NCBI GenBank assembly: GCA_963513935.1
Contig: OY740776.1
Location: 15,703,660 to 15,767,659, forward strand
Direction of reading: 5' to 3'
Length of the DNA: 64,000 nt
Source of the DNA: Aphrophora alni
Taxonomy: Eukaryota; Arthropoda; Insecta; Hemiptera; Aphrophoridae
Shown: one piece after another, positions 54,601 through 63,565 of the stretch
Numbering within the stretch: the first letter of the stretch is position 1
Layout of the letters: the number at the start of each line of letters is the position of its first letter
Translations under genes and position numbers: made by a program
Notes under the pieces: model-generated
What the model was told of the DNA's origin: nothing
Database searches by the model: none
What the model saw: only the letters and a program-made list of their open reading frames with translations

Positions 54601-57600
54601 TTTTCTTAGGATGTCAGGATTCGAAATCATCGTTTTGGTAATAACTTTTGGTATCGATATTACCATGGTAGAGAGGTTGGTACCACTACATGCATAATTG
54701 ACATATTCAATTATCTAATTTATTTATGAATAAAACATGATGAACAATAGAAAGTGTAATATACGATGTTTCTGCTGTTCAAGGTGCTACTATATGAAAA
54801 CGCTTTAGTCCAATATATAAAATAATACATCTAAGTTAATTTATGTGGCCGCATCGTGGACACGACAACGAAGACGGACCGCATGCGGAAATTATTTATT
54901 CCTGATGCTATGAATCGTGAACATTAGTTTCAAAAAGAAGATCGAACTAAACCTTCATATACTTGATACACTGTTATAATAACACACAAATTCATTCGAT
55001 TTGTTTGGATTTTTTTCAGATTTTGTCAAAGCGATTTCCACAGTTAGATTTTTATTTCATTCCTGGATATTTCTGATTTTATATAAAGAAATACTTTATT
55101 TTTCATAATAGAGACAAAATATAGTAATATATTAATTTACATAAGAGACCGTTTGTAACAATGAATAAATTAAAAAACTTAACATCCAAATCTTCATAAT
55201 AAATATGGCAAACCCTATAAGCACAGCTATGTTATATAGGTTCTTTAACAAAAGAAAGCAAAGTAATTGGCGCCATCGTGGTACTTACCCAGCCCGATCA
55301 TACAATGTAATACAAGCAGAACCTAGAAACGTAACTCCCAAAACTTGCTTTCTCGGAGTTTGTAGGCAATGTTAAATTATATTGGTAGATTAAGGGGTCT
55401 TATCCAGCTTGTTTAAAACAGTTGTTACACACGTTTTCTAAATCTACTAATTGTGTATATCACTATGTTGATATTGTTAAACGACAAGACTATTTTCAAT
55501 TTCATTAAAGGTCTTTAAAATGAAGTAGTTTATAATTTTCAAATGCGTTGTAGCATTTATCTAGTACTATAAATTTAACATGGCTTACTCTTATGGCAAT
55601 TTCGTAAATATATTTCGCCGCCACAGCATGTCCTTGATTATATAGGAAATCCACAGCGCCTCCTGGCAGGACGATACCGTTCACTTTTTCAAGAATATCT
55701 CTGGAAAAAATATGTGGTTTATTAAAAATATGTATTCATCTTATTGTAATAATGCTTAAACAATTAATTACTTTTGAAAGAATAACAGCAAAGGAACAAG
55801 AGCTGAAGCTCTTGGAACTATCCTTCAGTTCACAATAAAATAAAGAAAAGCAGTCAAGAAATTATACAAAAATTTAATGATTTTTGAAGTTTGATTACTA
55901 AAAAAATATCCAAACTGTTTTGGAATGGCTCTGAAAAGTTGAAAAATTTCGTCCTAAAACCAAAACTAACCTAAAACAAAAATCGAAAACTAAACAAAGA
56001 ACATTAAATTAGTACAATATAATTAGGGTCTGTAGGTAAAAACCAAACACACTTATAATTTCAAACGCGTGTCTGTCTGTAAACCGCAACCAGTCTACAC
56101 CAATGACTACATAAATACTATAAGACACGACATAGGATAGGGAAATAGTCTACGCTTTACGGGTGCTGTTCTTCACAAGTTTGACACACAGCTATCAGAA
56201 AGCGCTAGCAGCAGGTGCTTGACTGTACGCATCCCACTTGGTTGAGACTGTACAACTGTTGACACAGCATAGTCAGTGTTGTCAGTTCGTGCGCTGAGAT
56301 AAGCGATTCTCGACCTTCCCTCGCATCTCTGGTCCCATATGTGGCATCAGTGCGCAACTGAAACATTGTTTGACCGTAGAGCCACCTAGCGCCAGTCACA
56401 TCAACTTCTAGCAGAGCGACAGCTCTACACCCTAGCGGGTATTGGTCAACTCAAGAATAAGCGTAGAATATTTAACATGGCCATGTCGTGTCTTATAGTA
56501 TTTATGTAGTCATTGGTCTACACAGACAAGACGAAAAAACCTCAATATTTCAAATTTTCCATTTATACTCCTGGTATTGTCTCATATATAGGAAAAATAT
56601 TGCAGTAAAAAAAAAAATAATTTGGCATAATTAAGGGGCAAAAAACTAGGGAGTAGAGAAGTTTTTTTAATGTTATGTTTGCGGTATCAAATAAAACTAA
56701 AAATTATTTTGATTACGAATACGTATGCTTATTTGACGAAGAATTTAAAATGTTGGCGCTAGGCTAAATTTAAAGTGTCAGATATCATATCCTCCCCCTC
56801 TAACTTGAACACGGTGTCATTTACAAATCTAAAATTACATTATTAGTATTTTAAATTAAATTAAGTGTGAAATCATATATTATAGTTTTTCTTATGATGA
56901 ATACAATTTAATTTAACCACGCAGAGAGAAATGCGTAACGTAGAAGTCTTAAAATCAGTTTTTGTGAAATGTTAGACAATTCAATAGCCGTTAAAAGATG
57001 AATTGAAATTTCAATAATTTGTCTTTATTAGGTTCAGTAATTAAAAACAAGGATCCTTGTCCCTCTGTCTATCTGTAAGTCGCAACCGGTCAGACGATAA
57101 ATCCTATACAATCCAAACTGAATTTATATTCTTTGTATTGTCCCAAAAGTAGGGGAAATATAGAGGTTAGGTTAGGTTAGGTTAGGTTAGGTTAGGTTAG
57201 GTTAGGTTAGGTTAGGTTAGGTTAGGTTAGGTTAGGTTAGGTTAGGTTGGGTTGGGTTAGGTTAGGTTAGGTTAGGTTAGGTTAGGTTAGGTTAGGTTAG
57301 GTTAGTTAGGTTAGGATCGGTTAGTTAGGTTAGGTTACGTTAGGTTAGGTTAGGTTAGGTTAGGATAGGTTAGTTAGGTTAGGTTAGGGTATTTTGTTTC
57401 CCTTTCTACTTGCTTCCTTAGCTTGGCTTGACGGTACAACCCATATAAATTATAAATCCTATACAATCCAAACTTTGCATTTATATTCTTTGTATTGTCC
57501 CAAAAGTAGGGAAAATATATGGGTTTAAAAAATTGGCCAGTTAAAAGACATTGATTTTATAAAATAACTGTTCCTATATCCTTAAAAAGACTCTAACTTG

Positions 57601-60569
57601 TGTGGTCTCAGCACACGCTTGCCATATTCATTCTGTAATTAAATTTAAAATTAGCCGCGTTACGGAGATGAAAAGTAACAAAAATCTTGTTTTTTTTTAA
57701 TGCGATACACGTTCAAACATAGTAGTACTGTTTTACTCATTCTATTAAGGAAGAAAATAAAGGTCATATAATGACATTAATCTAAGAAAAAGTCTGTATG
57801 CGATTTTTTCTATGTATTGTTGTTTAAAGGTGAAAATCCGCTCTGTCTAAGTCACCTTACAAAAAATGGAAGAAAAAAACAAGAGTTGGTCAAGAAAATG
57901 CCGAAAGAAAAGTTCAAAGAGAAGGTCCTAACACATGACTACGTGAAAAAAATATATAGACCCTACAAGTAAGTGCCGGAAAGTTATTCTGATTACGAAT
58001 ATGTATATTTATTTGACGAAGAAATTAATATGTTGGTGCTATGACAAATTTAGTTTCAGATATTATGTGCCACCCTCCCCCCAACTAGAATACGGCGTGA
58101 CCTACAAATCTTTAAAAAAAATTATTTAAATTTAAATTGTAGTACGAAATCATATATATTTTTTTTTTGTATGATGAATACAACTTCATTTAACCACACA
58201 ATGTGAAATGCGTAGCGTATAAGTTTTGAAAGCTTTGTTATGGAATGTCAGATAAACAGTTCAATAGCCATTAAAATATGATTTTATATTTTTTAATTTC
58301 GCTTTATTCAGAGTACGTAGTTAAAACCAAGGACGCTTATAATTTCAAGCGCATGTCTATAAACCAGTCTACACAGAAAAGACGATAAACTCTATATTTT
58401 AAATTTTACATTTATACCCTTCGTATTGTTCCACATATAGGAAATATATAACGTTACTAGGAAATATATAACGGTAACGAAAAAATGACCTTGGTGTAGT
58501 AAAAAAATTATCGAATTGAAAATGTTTATTTTGTCAAATATATTATTATTATTATTAAGACTGGGGAGAGTGTTTTAAAAACCTCCTGCACTGCGACCTA
58601 GTTAGATCTTTTGTGCCCCCTCTTGTTGGACTCAGGAAAGATCTATGTTTTTCACAAAATTGATCAAACCCCTGGTCGGGAGGTTTAGTAATTCTCCTTC
58701 CGAAATGAAGATAAATTCTAGAAATTTATGTCTTTTTTGGCATAAGGCCGGGCACTCCATGATGATGATGATGTGTTCCATACGTTCCACCTCTTCACCT
58801 CAGTACCTGCAAGTATCATCGTCCACCAGGCCCATCTTACTTAAGTGATACCTGCAACGGATATATCCTGTTAGTATACCACAGAAGAGCTTTAGCTCTC
58901 TTCTGCTTAGGTTTAGCACTTCCTTCCCTCTCTTTTTGTCAAAGATATGTGGAGTATCGAATAAAACAAGAAGTTATTCTGATTACGAATATGTATGTTT
59001 ATTTAACGAATAAATTAGTATGGTGGAATTAGGCTGCTTAAAAGACTTCCACTTATTGAAAATAACTGTCCCTATATGTCTACACACCCTATCGTGTGGT
59101 TTTAACACACGCGTAACGCTTTTATTTTTGAGATTTAAAGGTCCAAGTTTTAAACAAAATTATCATTCTACAAGTTAATAACCGGCGTACCTTATTTAGG
59201 AAAAGAATTAAATGCGTTTTTTATTAGTTTTTATTACTTTAACATAATCTAAAGTTGTTTCTGTCAGAACTCTTTCTATATTAAATGTTGAGCTTGACTT
59301 ATGAGAAAAACTATACAGTATAACAAACACACAGAACACAATTCTCATAAAAAAATACGCCTAAGTATCAGACGCGTTCCAACGACAAGGAAGAACTCTT
59401 TCTTCTTCCTCTCTACTTTTTATCTTTCTTTGTGACATCATTTTCGGTTTTCTTTACCGTCAGATCCTTCATCTCGACTACTTATCCTTGAATCAGGATC
59501 TGCTTTTACCCTCTTCTCATACTCCGAGTTCTTCTAAGTCTTGTTGCACTTCTTTTACCCACGGTATTTGTAACTCTCTTTTCCTGCTCCTTTAGTAGTT
59601 TCTTGGCAAGCCTATTTACTTCCATTCTTTTCAGGTATCCTTAGAAGATCAGTCTTTTCTTTCTTACTCTCGTTCGTATATTTCCGAACTTATGGTAGAG
59701 TTCCTCATTGCGTCCATAGTCTATATTTATGTAGTATAACAAACACACAGAACACAATTCTCACAAATAGTACGCCTAAAAGTATCAGACGCGTTTAAAC
59801 GACAAGGTCGTCCTCTTCAGTGATAAACTTCAGTTATAGTTTGATTGGTGTAGCTCGTGTATCACTGAAGAGGACGACCTTGTTGTTGAAACGCGTCTGA
59901 TACTTAGGCGTTTTTGTGAGAATTGTCTTCTGTGTGTTTCTTATACTGTATAATTTTTCTCATAAGTCAAGCTCAACATTAATATATATTTATGTGTTTT
60001 CTCGGATGATGGATTTTTCTCAAGAACTTGCGTCCTTTTTTTCTCGATTTCACTCTGACCTTATCTTGCGATTCTCCTGCTGCAAAGACATTCCGGGTTG
60101 ACTAAAATGTATTCTAAGTTTGGATTTTCGAGACAGATTTGGATTCGTAGATTTTCTGACAGCATTTATCTTAAGATACAATTAAATAGAACAAGTTTAT
60201 TTCTATCTACGTCTTCTATTTTGAATTAGAATAGAGTTTACATTTAATTGTTTGGCCACCTTAACTTTTTAAATCTTAATATCTCAATTTTCTCTTATTA
60301 CCACGTTAAACGTTTTTAACAGTTGTGGTACTTTCTAGACACCCTTTATATTACATTACTTACTCATAATACTCTACAGTCTTGTTAATAAAAATAGGAA
60401 CAACTCTTGCTCCGGATGCTTCTACAGCCTTCACATAAGCAGCTGGGATAAAGCTAGAACCATAGTTCCAAATGGATACCTCCTGTGCCAGGATTCCCAA
60501 GATAGGCCGTTCAGTGGCTGATGTTGTGGCGACAGCCAGGAAGAACAAATAGCAGAGTTCTGGGAACAT
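48308..60569 (-). CDS. GGH: GGH-C: diverged gamma-glutamyl hydrolase, 4 coding exons
   Basis: This is the upstream-most (in transcription order) and most diverged paralogue, with the same predicted folylpolyglutamate hydrolase role. Coding exons are 60569-60364, 55700-55589, 51274-51045 and 48698-48308 (TGA), giving 312 residues; intron phases 2, 0, 2 match A and B exactly. The leader is MFPELCYLFFLAVATTSA, then TERPILGILAQE. Nucleophile Cys120 sits in GVCQGYQ: the Leu and the Glu after it in A and B (CLGYE) are both Gln here, so position Cys+4 is Gln124. NHHR, His231 and Glu233 in QFHPEK are kept. The C-terminus is extended (GYFFNSTYEL). Exon 3 has one extra codon. All frames are open. The introns are very large (4663, 4314 and 2346 bp) and packed with repeats. 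It is probably active, but the Gln substitution deserves a check. Confidence 0.92.
48699..49229. other. GGH-C intron 3, acceptor-proximal part
   Basis: AT-rich intron sequence without a gene. TATTCCATAACATACT recurs twice (about 48811, 48981), a minor internal repeat. Confidence 0.5.
49230..50995. repeat. Degenerate minisatellite filling GGH-C intron 3
   Basis: About 1.77 kb consists of imperfect units, each a short run of TTCCACTGGAGTAAACATTC, TACAAGAGTAAAAATTCTAA and GGGAGTAAAAC, about 45-55 bp long. One 120-bp block is repeated almost exactly (49640-49770 and 49810-49950), indicating higher-order amplification. There is no coding potential. Confidence 0.9.
51045..51274 (-). CDS. GGH: GGH-C coding exon 3
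   Basis: The acceptor is TTTCAG before ATGAATCTGG; the donor is AG|GTATGT. It encodes GDYFPIFGVCQGYQLL with nucleophile Cys120 and Gln124, and ends SNHH plus split Arg183. One codon longer than in A and B. Confidence 0.95.
51530..51817 (-). mobile_element. Truncated LTR of the 61310 family
   Basis: Read on the minus strand it begins TGTTAGGAAT at 51817 and follows the LTR at 61310-61870 through TTGCTTACCTTGCAAGCAAG, CAAGGGAAGGTGCTGCAGGA and GAGCATCTATGAGTGGCAAG before losing similarity near 51530. It abuts a DR1 copy at 51818. Confidence 0.75.
51830..54720. repeat. Satellite (about 146-170 bp x 16-17) in GGH-C intron 2
   Basis: The unit holds GTTACACAGGTTTCTGAACC, TCTAAGCCCTAACGAGCCCC, TAACAATATCTATATTTTAA, CACTCACTTTGCTCGTGTCA and CCTTTCGGACTTCAAAACAG. 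Two length variants alternate in blocks: long (with TTGTGTTTATCACAAC) and short (without it). The left flank (51830-51985) and right flank (54540-54720) are the two ends of a DR1 element, so the array is an internal DR1 segment amplified in place. Confidence 0.93.
54721..55588. other. GGH-C intron 2, donor-proximal part
   Basis: No gene is seen. A further DR1 copy lies at 55265-55470 (ACTTACCCAGCCCGATCATA, TTACACACGTTTTCTAAATC). Confidence 0.55.
55589..55700 (-). CDS. GGH: GGH-C coding exon 2
   Basis: The acceptor is TTTTCCAG; the donor is AGA|GTAAGC. The 112-bp exon, too short and TTG/ATG-poor to show as a separate frame, encodes DILEKVNGIVLPGGAVDF and KYIYEIAIR, aligning with the other exon 2 copies (INGVVFPGGGSN, YIYNIATK). 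Confidence 0.93.
55701..56040. other. GGH-C intron 1, acceptor-proximal part
   Basis: No gene or repeat of note is seen in this AT-rich stretch. Confidence 0.5.
56041..57164. repeat. DR2 copy split by a MITE
   Basis: DR2 landmarks (CAACCAGTCTACAC, CAGACAAGACG, CATTTATACTCCTGGTATTG, GATTACGAATACGTATGCTT, CCCCCTCTAACTTGAACACG) occur in order but are interrupted at 56101-56515. The copy continues to the TTAGG array at 57165. Confidence 0.65.
56101..56515. mobile_element. MITE with 33-bp TIRs and 8-bp target duplication
   Basis: The left TIR (56101-56133, CAATGACTACATAAATACTA...) and right TIR (56483-56515) are perfect inverted repeats. GTCTACAC flanks both sides (56093-56100, 56516-56523), and removing the element restores a normal DR2 sequence (ACCAGTCTACACAGACAAG). 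The interior is less AT-rich than its surroundings. No family is recognised; 8-bp duplication fits hAT, Merlin or P-like elements. Confidence 0.92.
57165..57389. repeat. Interstitial (TTAGG)n telomere-type array
   Basis: About 225 bp of GGTTA repeats with a few variants (GGTTGGG, GGATAGG, and 4-bp GTTA slips at 57303 and 57370). TTAGG is the common insect telomere unit. Here it lies inside an intron of GGH-C, not at a chromosome end. Confidence 0.95.
57390..58540. repeat. Further DR2 copies in GGH-C intron 1
   Basis: ATATTCTTTGTATTGTCCCA recurs at 57482 in the same words as at 57128, directly across the TTAGG array. Another DR2 run covers 57990-58520 (CGTATTGTTCCACATATAGG). No gene is seen. 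Confidence 0.6.
58545..58960 (-). pseudogene. I-type LINE C-terminal remnant with TAA tail
   Basis: The minus-strand reading gives LFCGILTGYIRCRYHLSKMG, then LVDDDTCRY, a stop, and GEEVERMEHIIIIMECPAL, the Cys/His-rich C-terminal region of RNase-H-bearing non-LTR retrotransposons. The 3' end passes through a conserved AGGTCGCAGTGCAGGAGGTT block into (TAA)n, as at 21668. Stops show that it is dead. Confidence 0.78.
58961..59274. other. DR2 fragment and AT-rich DNA, no gene
   Basis: GATTACGAATATGTATGTTT (58981) marks a short DR2 piece; nothing else is recognised. Confidence 0.45.
59275..59400 (-). mobile_element. Truncated PLE terminal repeat with broken hammerhead
   Basis: It matches the 18370-18655 palindrome arm (TGAGCTTGACTTATGAGAAA, ACACACAGAACACAATTCTC, CGCCTAAGTATCAGACGCG) but stops inside the hammerhead at CAACGACAAGG, where a LINE fragment begins. 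GAAA is also changed (GTTCC for GTTTC on the plus strand). Confidence 0.6.
59401..59732 (-). pseudogene. LINE ORF2 C-terminal fragment between PLE pieces
   Basis: The minus strand reads RNEELYHKFGNIRTRVRKKR, LIF, a stop, GYLKRMEVNRLAKKL and, after a frame change, PWVKEVQQDLEELGV. This matches the pattern following the reverse transcriptase in RTE-type or related elements (ELYRKxGxIxxRIRxRRLxFxGHxxRM...W). It is a stop-bearing, frameshifted fragment joined to PLE sequence on both sides. Confidence 0.55.
59782..59826 (-). ncRNA. Inactivated hammerhead (GAAA changed to UAAA)
   Basis: The minus-strand CTGAAGA core, GACGAC/GUCGUU stem II and GUC site are kept, but the invariant GAAA reads UAAA, and stem I is mismatched. 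Not expected to cleave. Confidence 0.5.
59859..59903 (+). ncRNA. Hammerhead motif, CUGAAGA variant
   Basis: Stem I GTATCA/TGATAC, core CTGAAGA (59865-59871), stem II GACGAC/GUUGUU (wobble-compensated relative to the 18529 copy), GAAAC (59888-59892), cleavage GUC (59895-59897). All helices remain pairable. Confidence 0.62.
60364..60569 (-). CDS. GGH: GGH-C coding exon 1 with signal peptide
   Basis: It encodes residues 1-68 plus two bases of Glu69 (donor GA|GTAAGT). The leader is MFPELCYLFFLAVATTSA. ATCATTTTCAG lies directly before the ATG, a good acceptor, as in A and B. Confidence 0.93.
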
Positions 60570-61309
60570 CTGAAAATGATATAAGTATCAATCTTACTTC
60601 AACACATATAGAGAAAATTATGTGATGGGTTAAAAAACAGTTTTGGGGATTTCTGAACCTAAAAAAGTGGTTTTTGGAATTTCAGTCTATATTTGATATA
60701 TGTATATATTTCGGTTATTTTTGAAGTATTTTTCCATTATTTTCGAAAAATCAAAAGTTAGGAATCATAATAATTAACAAAAAATTATGATTTTATTTCA
60801 TTATAGGGTGCAACGATTTTGATCAAATTTGCTCTAGTGCAGTTCTAAGGGTCAAAATAACACGTATTGGTTCGTTTTCTTCAAAAATCTCCGTTTATGA
60901 GTTATCAGTAAAAAAATATAAAATCTGCCTCCAGGCTTTTATAAAACAGGTAATTTCTCAAAATCTGTTCTACAAATTTCGATAGAATTTTATTAAAATA
61001 CGAAGATTATTGACCTAAACCTTTATGCAAAATTGTAAGTAAATAATAATAGAAATCGTCTGCCCGTGTCAAGTGGACCAATTTTATTCAATTTAGGCTT
61101 ATTTTTAATGAGTTTTTTTTCGTTTTTTTGTTACTTTTTTCTCAAAATCGGCTGTAACGATAAAATTGAGTTTTAAACATACACACCCAACTGGGTAACA
61201 CCCTTTGATCTACCAATACAATTTAACATTTCCTACAAAACCTAACAAACAAACTTTTTAGCATTACGTTTTGAGAATCTATTTGTATTACATTGTATGA
61301 TAGGGCTGG
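60570..61309. other. Upstream region of GGH-C, no further gene
   Basis: AT-rich DNA. A DR1 piece occupies about 61200-61305 and is interrupted by the solo LTR. The promoter and any non-coding first exon cannot be placed. Confidence 0.5.
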
Positions 61310-61870
61310 TGTTAGGAATTGGGATAATTTTAGTTAGAAATATAGTCCAAGTTATTTTTAAGAAGCCAGTATGACAACAATTAATTATTGTGACAGACCT
61401 GGAAAACTGACGAAATTGCTTACCTTGTAAGCAAGGCAGACGTCATTGATGCTACAATGATATATAAACCCTTAGATTGATCAAGGGAAGGTGCTGCAGG
61501 AATTCTTGAAGATAGCCAGGCCGACTTGGCGAGTTAGAGCTCCATGGGAGTATAATTTTTGAAGATAACCAGACGGACTTGGCGTGTAAGAGCTACCTAG
61601 AAGAATTGAGTCTTCAGAGGAGCATCCATGAGTGGCAAGTAGGGTGAGATAAACCTTGTAACTATTTCAGAGTCAGATAATTAAACTATAACGTAGAATC
61701 AGATCTGTGAGTCAGAACAATTAGAGTTATTCTGGAATAATAATAATAAGGACATCGTAGCATTGTAATAAGATAGTTATTCTTGTTAATAAGAGGTTAA
61801 TTGAATACTGAACTATGTGATTATATTGAAAATAAAGAACCCAGGCAGTTAAAAGGAACCAATTCTAACA
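61310..61870. mobile_element. Solo LTR (561 bp) with CTGG target duplication
   Basis: It starts TGTTAGGAATTGG and ends CCAATTCTAACA (12-13-bp inverted ends with TG...CA), flanked by CTGG at 61306-61309 and 61871-61874. A TATA-like GATATATAAACC lies at about 61459, and AAAGAACCCAGGCAGTT precedes the 3' end, as in the LTR at 24096. It lies inside a DR1 copy. No internal coding region is present. Confidence 0.88.
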
Positions 61871-62839
61871 CTGGGTGCGTACTATGATGGCCACGAAGTA
61901 GTATTTCTGGGGAGATGACGCAGCATACATTCTATGTTCAAGTTTTTGTTAGTTCATAATTTGATAGCATAAAGTGAGACTAGATCTATTTATATGTTTC
62001 TTTTATAGCTATTAATTGCTGATAACAGATCTTATCTAGTTAGCCACAACCTAAACTTGTCTATATGACATTAGAAGATTTACAAGTGATTTAAGAATTC
62101 GTCCGAGGTAAACATAAAATCATATACAGTGTGATTCAATATGATCGTGCAAACTTTATTTTTTAATCTCGTCGTATGGCAAAAAATCCCTAAATATCAA
62201 AATTGGTCAACCCGTTAGGGCTGTGGAGCACAGGCAAACACCATCCCAAAAATCACTTTTGGTTGCTTAAAATGGTTATATCCACCATATACCTTTAATA
62301 CACTACATGTATGTGAAAAATTAATAATTAATACACGACCTTTCGAGAGTATAAATCAACACCCCGTTGTCAAGTGATAAACTAAGTCTTGCAGCATATG
62401 ATTATGTTGAAAACTATAAAAAAGCTAGTCCTAATTAGTGAAAATAACTGACTATAGTTTCTTAGTTTTCCCGGATAGTGTAGGCGATGGACGATAATAT
62501 AATTTTAAACACACAATAGATGACAAACTTACGATTTAACCATAACAATAACAAGTCGATAGACAGTGTCATGGTACTTACCCAGCCCAATCCTACAAGA
62601 AGATCCTCTATCATCAAAAATTGGTTTTTTGAGCCTTTAAAAATATTAAATTGTATTTTGTAAATTAAGGAATCTTATCCAGTAGGTTAAGCTTGTTCGA
62701 ATCAGTTATTAGAAGAAAATTTGGTAAATGGTTTGATACATCAAAACTAACTAAAAAGCTTTTTTATAATGTGACCTACAGTATATCGTTTCAGTGTTTG
62801 TCTGTCTGTCTGGGTTTTTTACGTAACAAATAATATCTC
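61871..62839. other. Gene-free stretch with DR1 and MITE-end motifs
   Basis: No gene is seen. TACAGTGTGATTCAATATGA (about 62126) resembles a MITE terminus; a DR1 copy lies at 62565-62720 (CTTACCCAGCCCAATCCTAC). Confidence 0.5.
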
Positions 62840-63130
62840 AAAAACCATATGAGCTACAATTTTTTTTGATTTTGCACTTATCAATATCTAATTGTGTAGT
62901 ATTTTCAGTGTTACTACTTCAACTTTTTCAAAATGGCGTATGTTTCAAAAAATTCAAAACCCAATGAGTATAAAACTGTAAATATAAAAATGTTTTAAAT
63001 TTTAGAAACTTTCGCCATTTTGAAATGGTTGAAGTAATAACATTGGAAAAAATAGACATTTAAGTAATAATAACTGCAAAATCAAAAAGTTATAGTGGCT
63101 CATGTGGTTTTTGAGATATAATGTAAATAC
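62840..63130. repeat. Inverted repeat, degenerate fold-back arms
   Basis: The left part (ATCTCAAAAACCATATGAGC, ACTTCAACTTTTTCAAAATGGCG) is mirrored by the right part (CGCCATTTTGAAATGGTTGAAG, GGCTCATGTGGTTTTTGAGA). It is preceded by a GTCTGTCTGTCTGG tract as in the MITEs at 43895 and 44789; the outer ends are not recognised. Confidence 0.65.
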
Positions 63131-63565
63131 AGATAAATAGACTGACAACGAAGCGAGAGGTGATATTGTCAAAGAAACTTGTTTATTTTTATGTATACAA
63201 CCATTTCCCAAATTTTCAGAAGAGTATTTGAGCACAAAGTACTATAAAAAGGACCTCGAAGCTGTACATATGTACAGTAGCCTGAGACTAGGAGTGTGTT
63301 GGTGTAATGGGCGTGTCCTCCCTTCTACTTGCTTCCCTAGCCTGACTTGACGGTACAACCCATTCCAAGAAAACTAGGTACACAAATTACTGCTTAGCTA
63401 CGTTTAATTCCTAAAGTTACAACTTCGTGACAGACTTTTGTAAACGTTTTATTCTTATTTACCACCGATAAAAGAAACGAGAGTAGGGTACGCGTTTACA
63501 CAGAAGGATTTGAGGTCTATATTTTTTTATTGGGGTTGTACCGCTGAAAGCAAATGCAACAAACA
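63131..63565. other. Gene-free flank of the right-edge array
   Basis: No gene is seen. CTACTTGCTTCC...GCTTGACTTGACGGTACAACC-like words at 63321-63360 also occur at 57407-57440, a low-copy dispersed repeat. Confidence 0.5.

Larger units (their letters stand above)
59733..59980. mobile_element. Second PLE-derived palindrome with paired hammerheads
   Basis: It has the same architecture as 18370-18655: ACACACAGAACACAATTCTC at the left, hammerheads facing outward on both strands, AAGTCAAGCTCAACATTAAT at the right. The spacer is shorter and not palindromic (CTTCAGTTATAGTTTGATTG). Confidence 0.6.

Noticed and set aside
56205..56399. Open frame in the GC-richer MITE interior
   Set aside because: It lies entirely inside a 415-bp non-autonomous element between TIRs and shows no domain.
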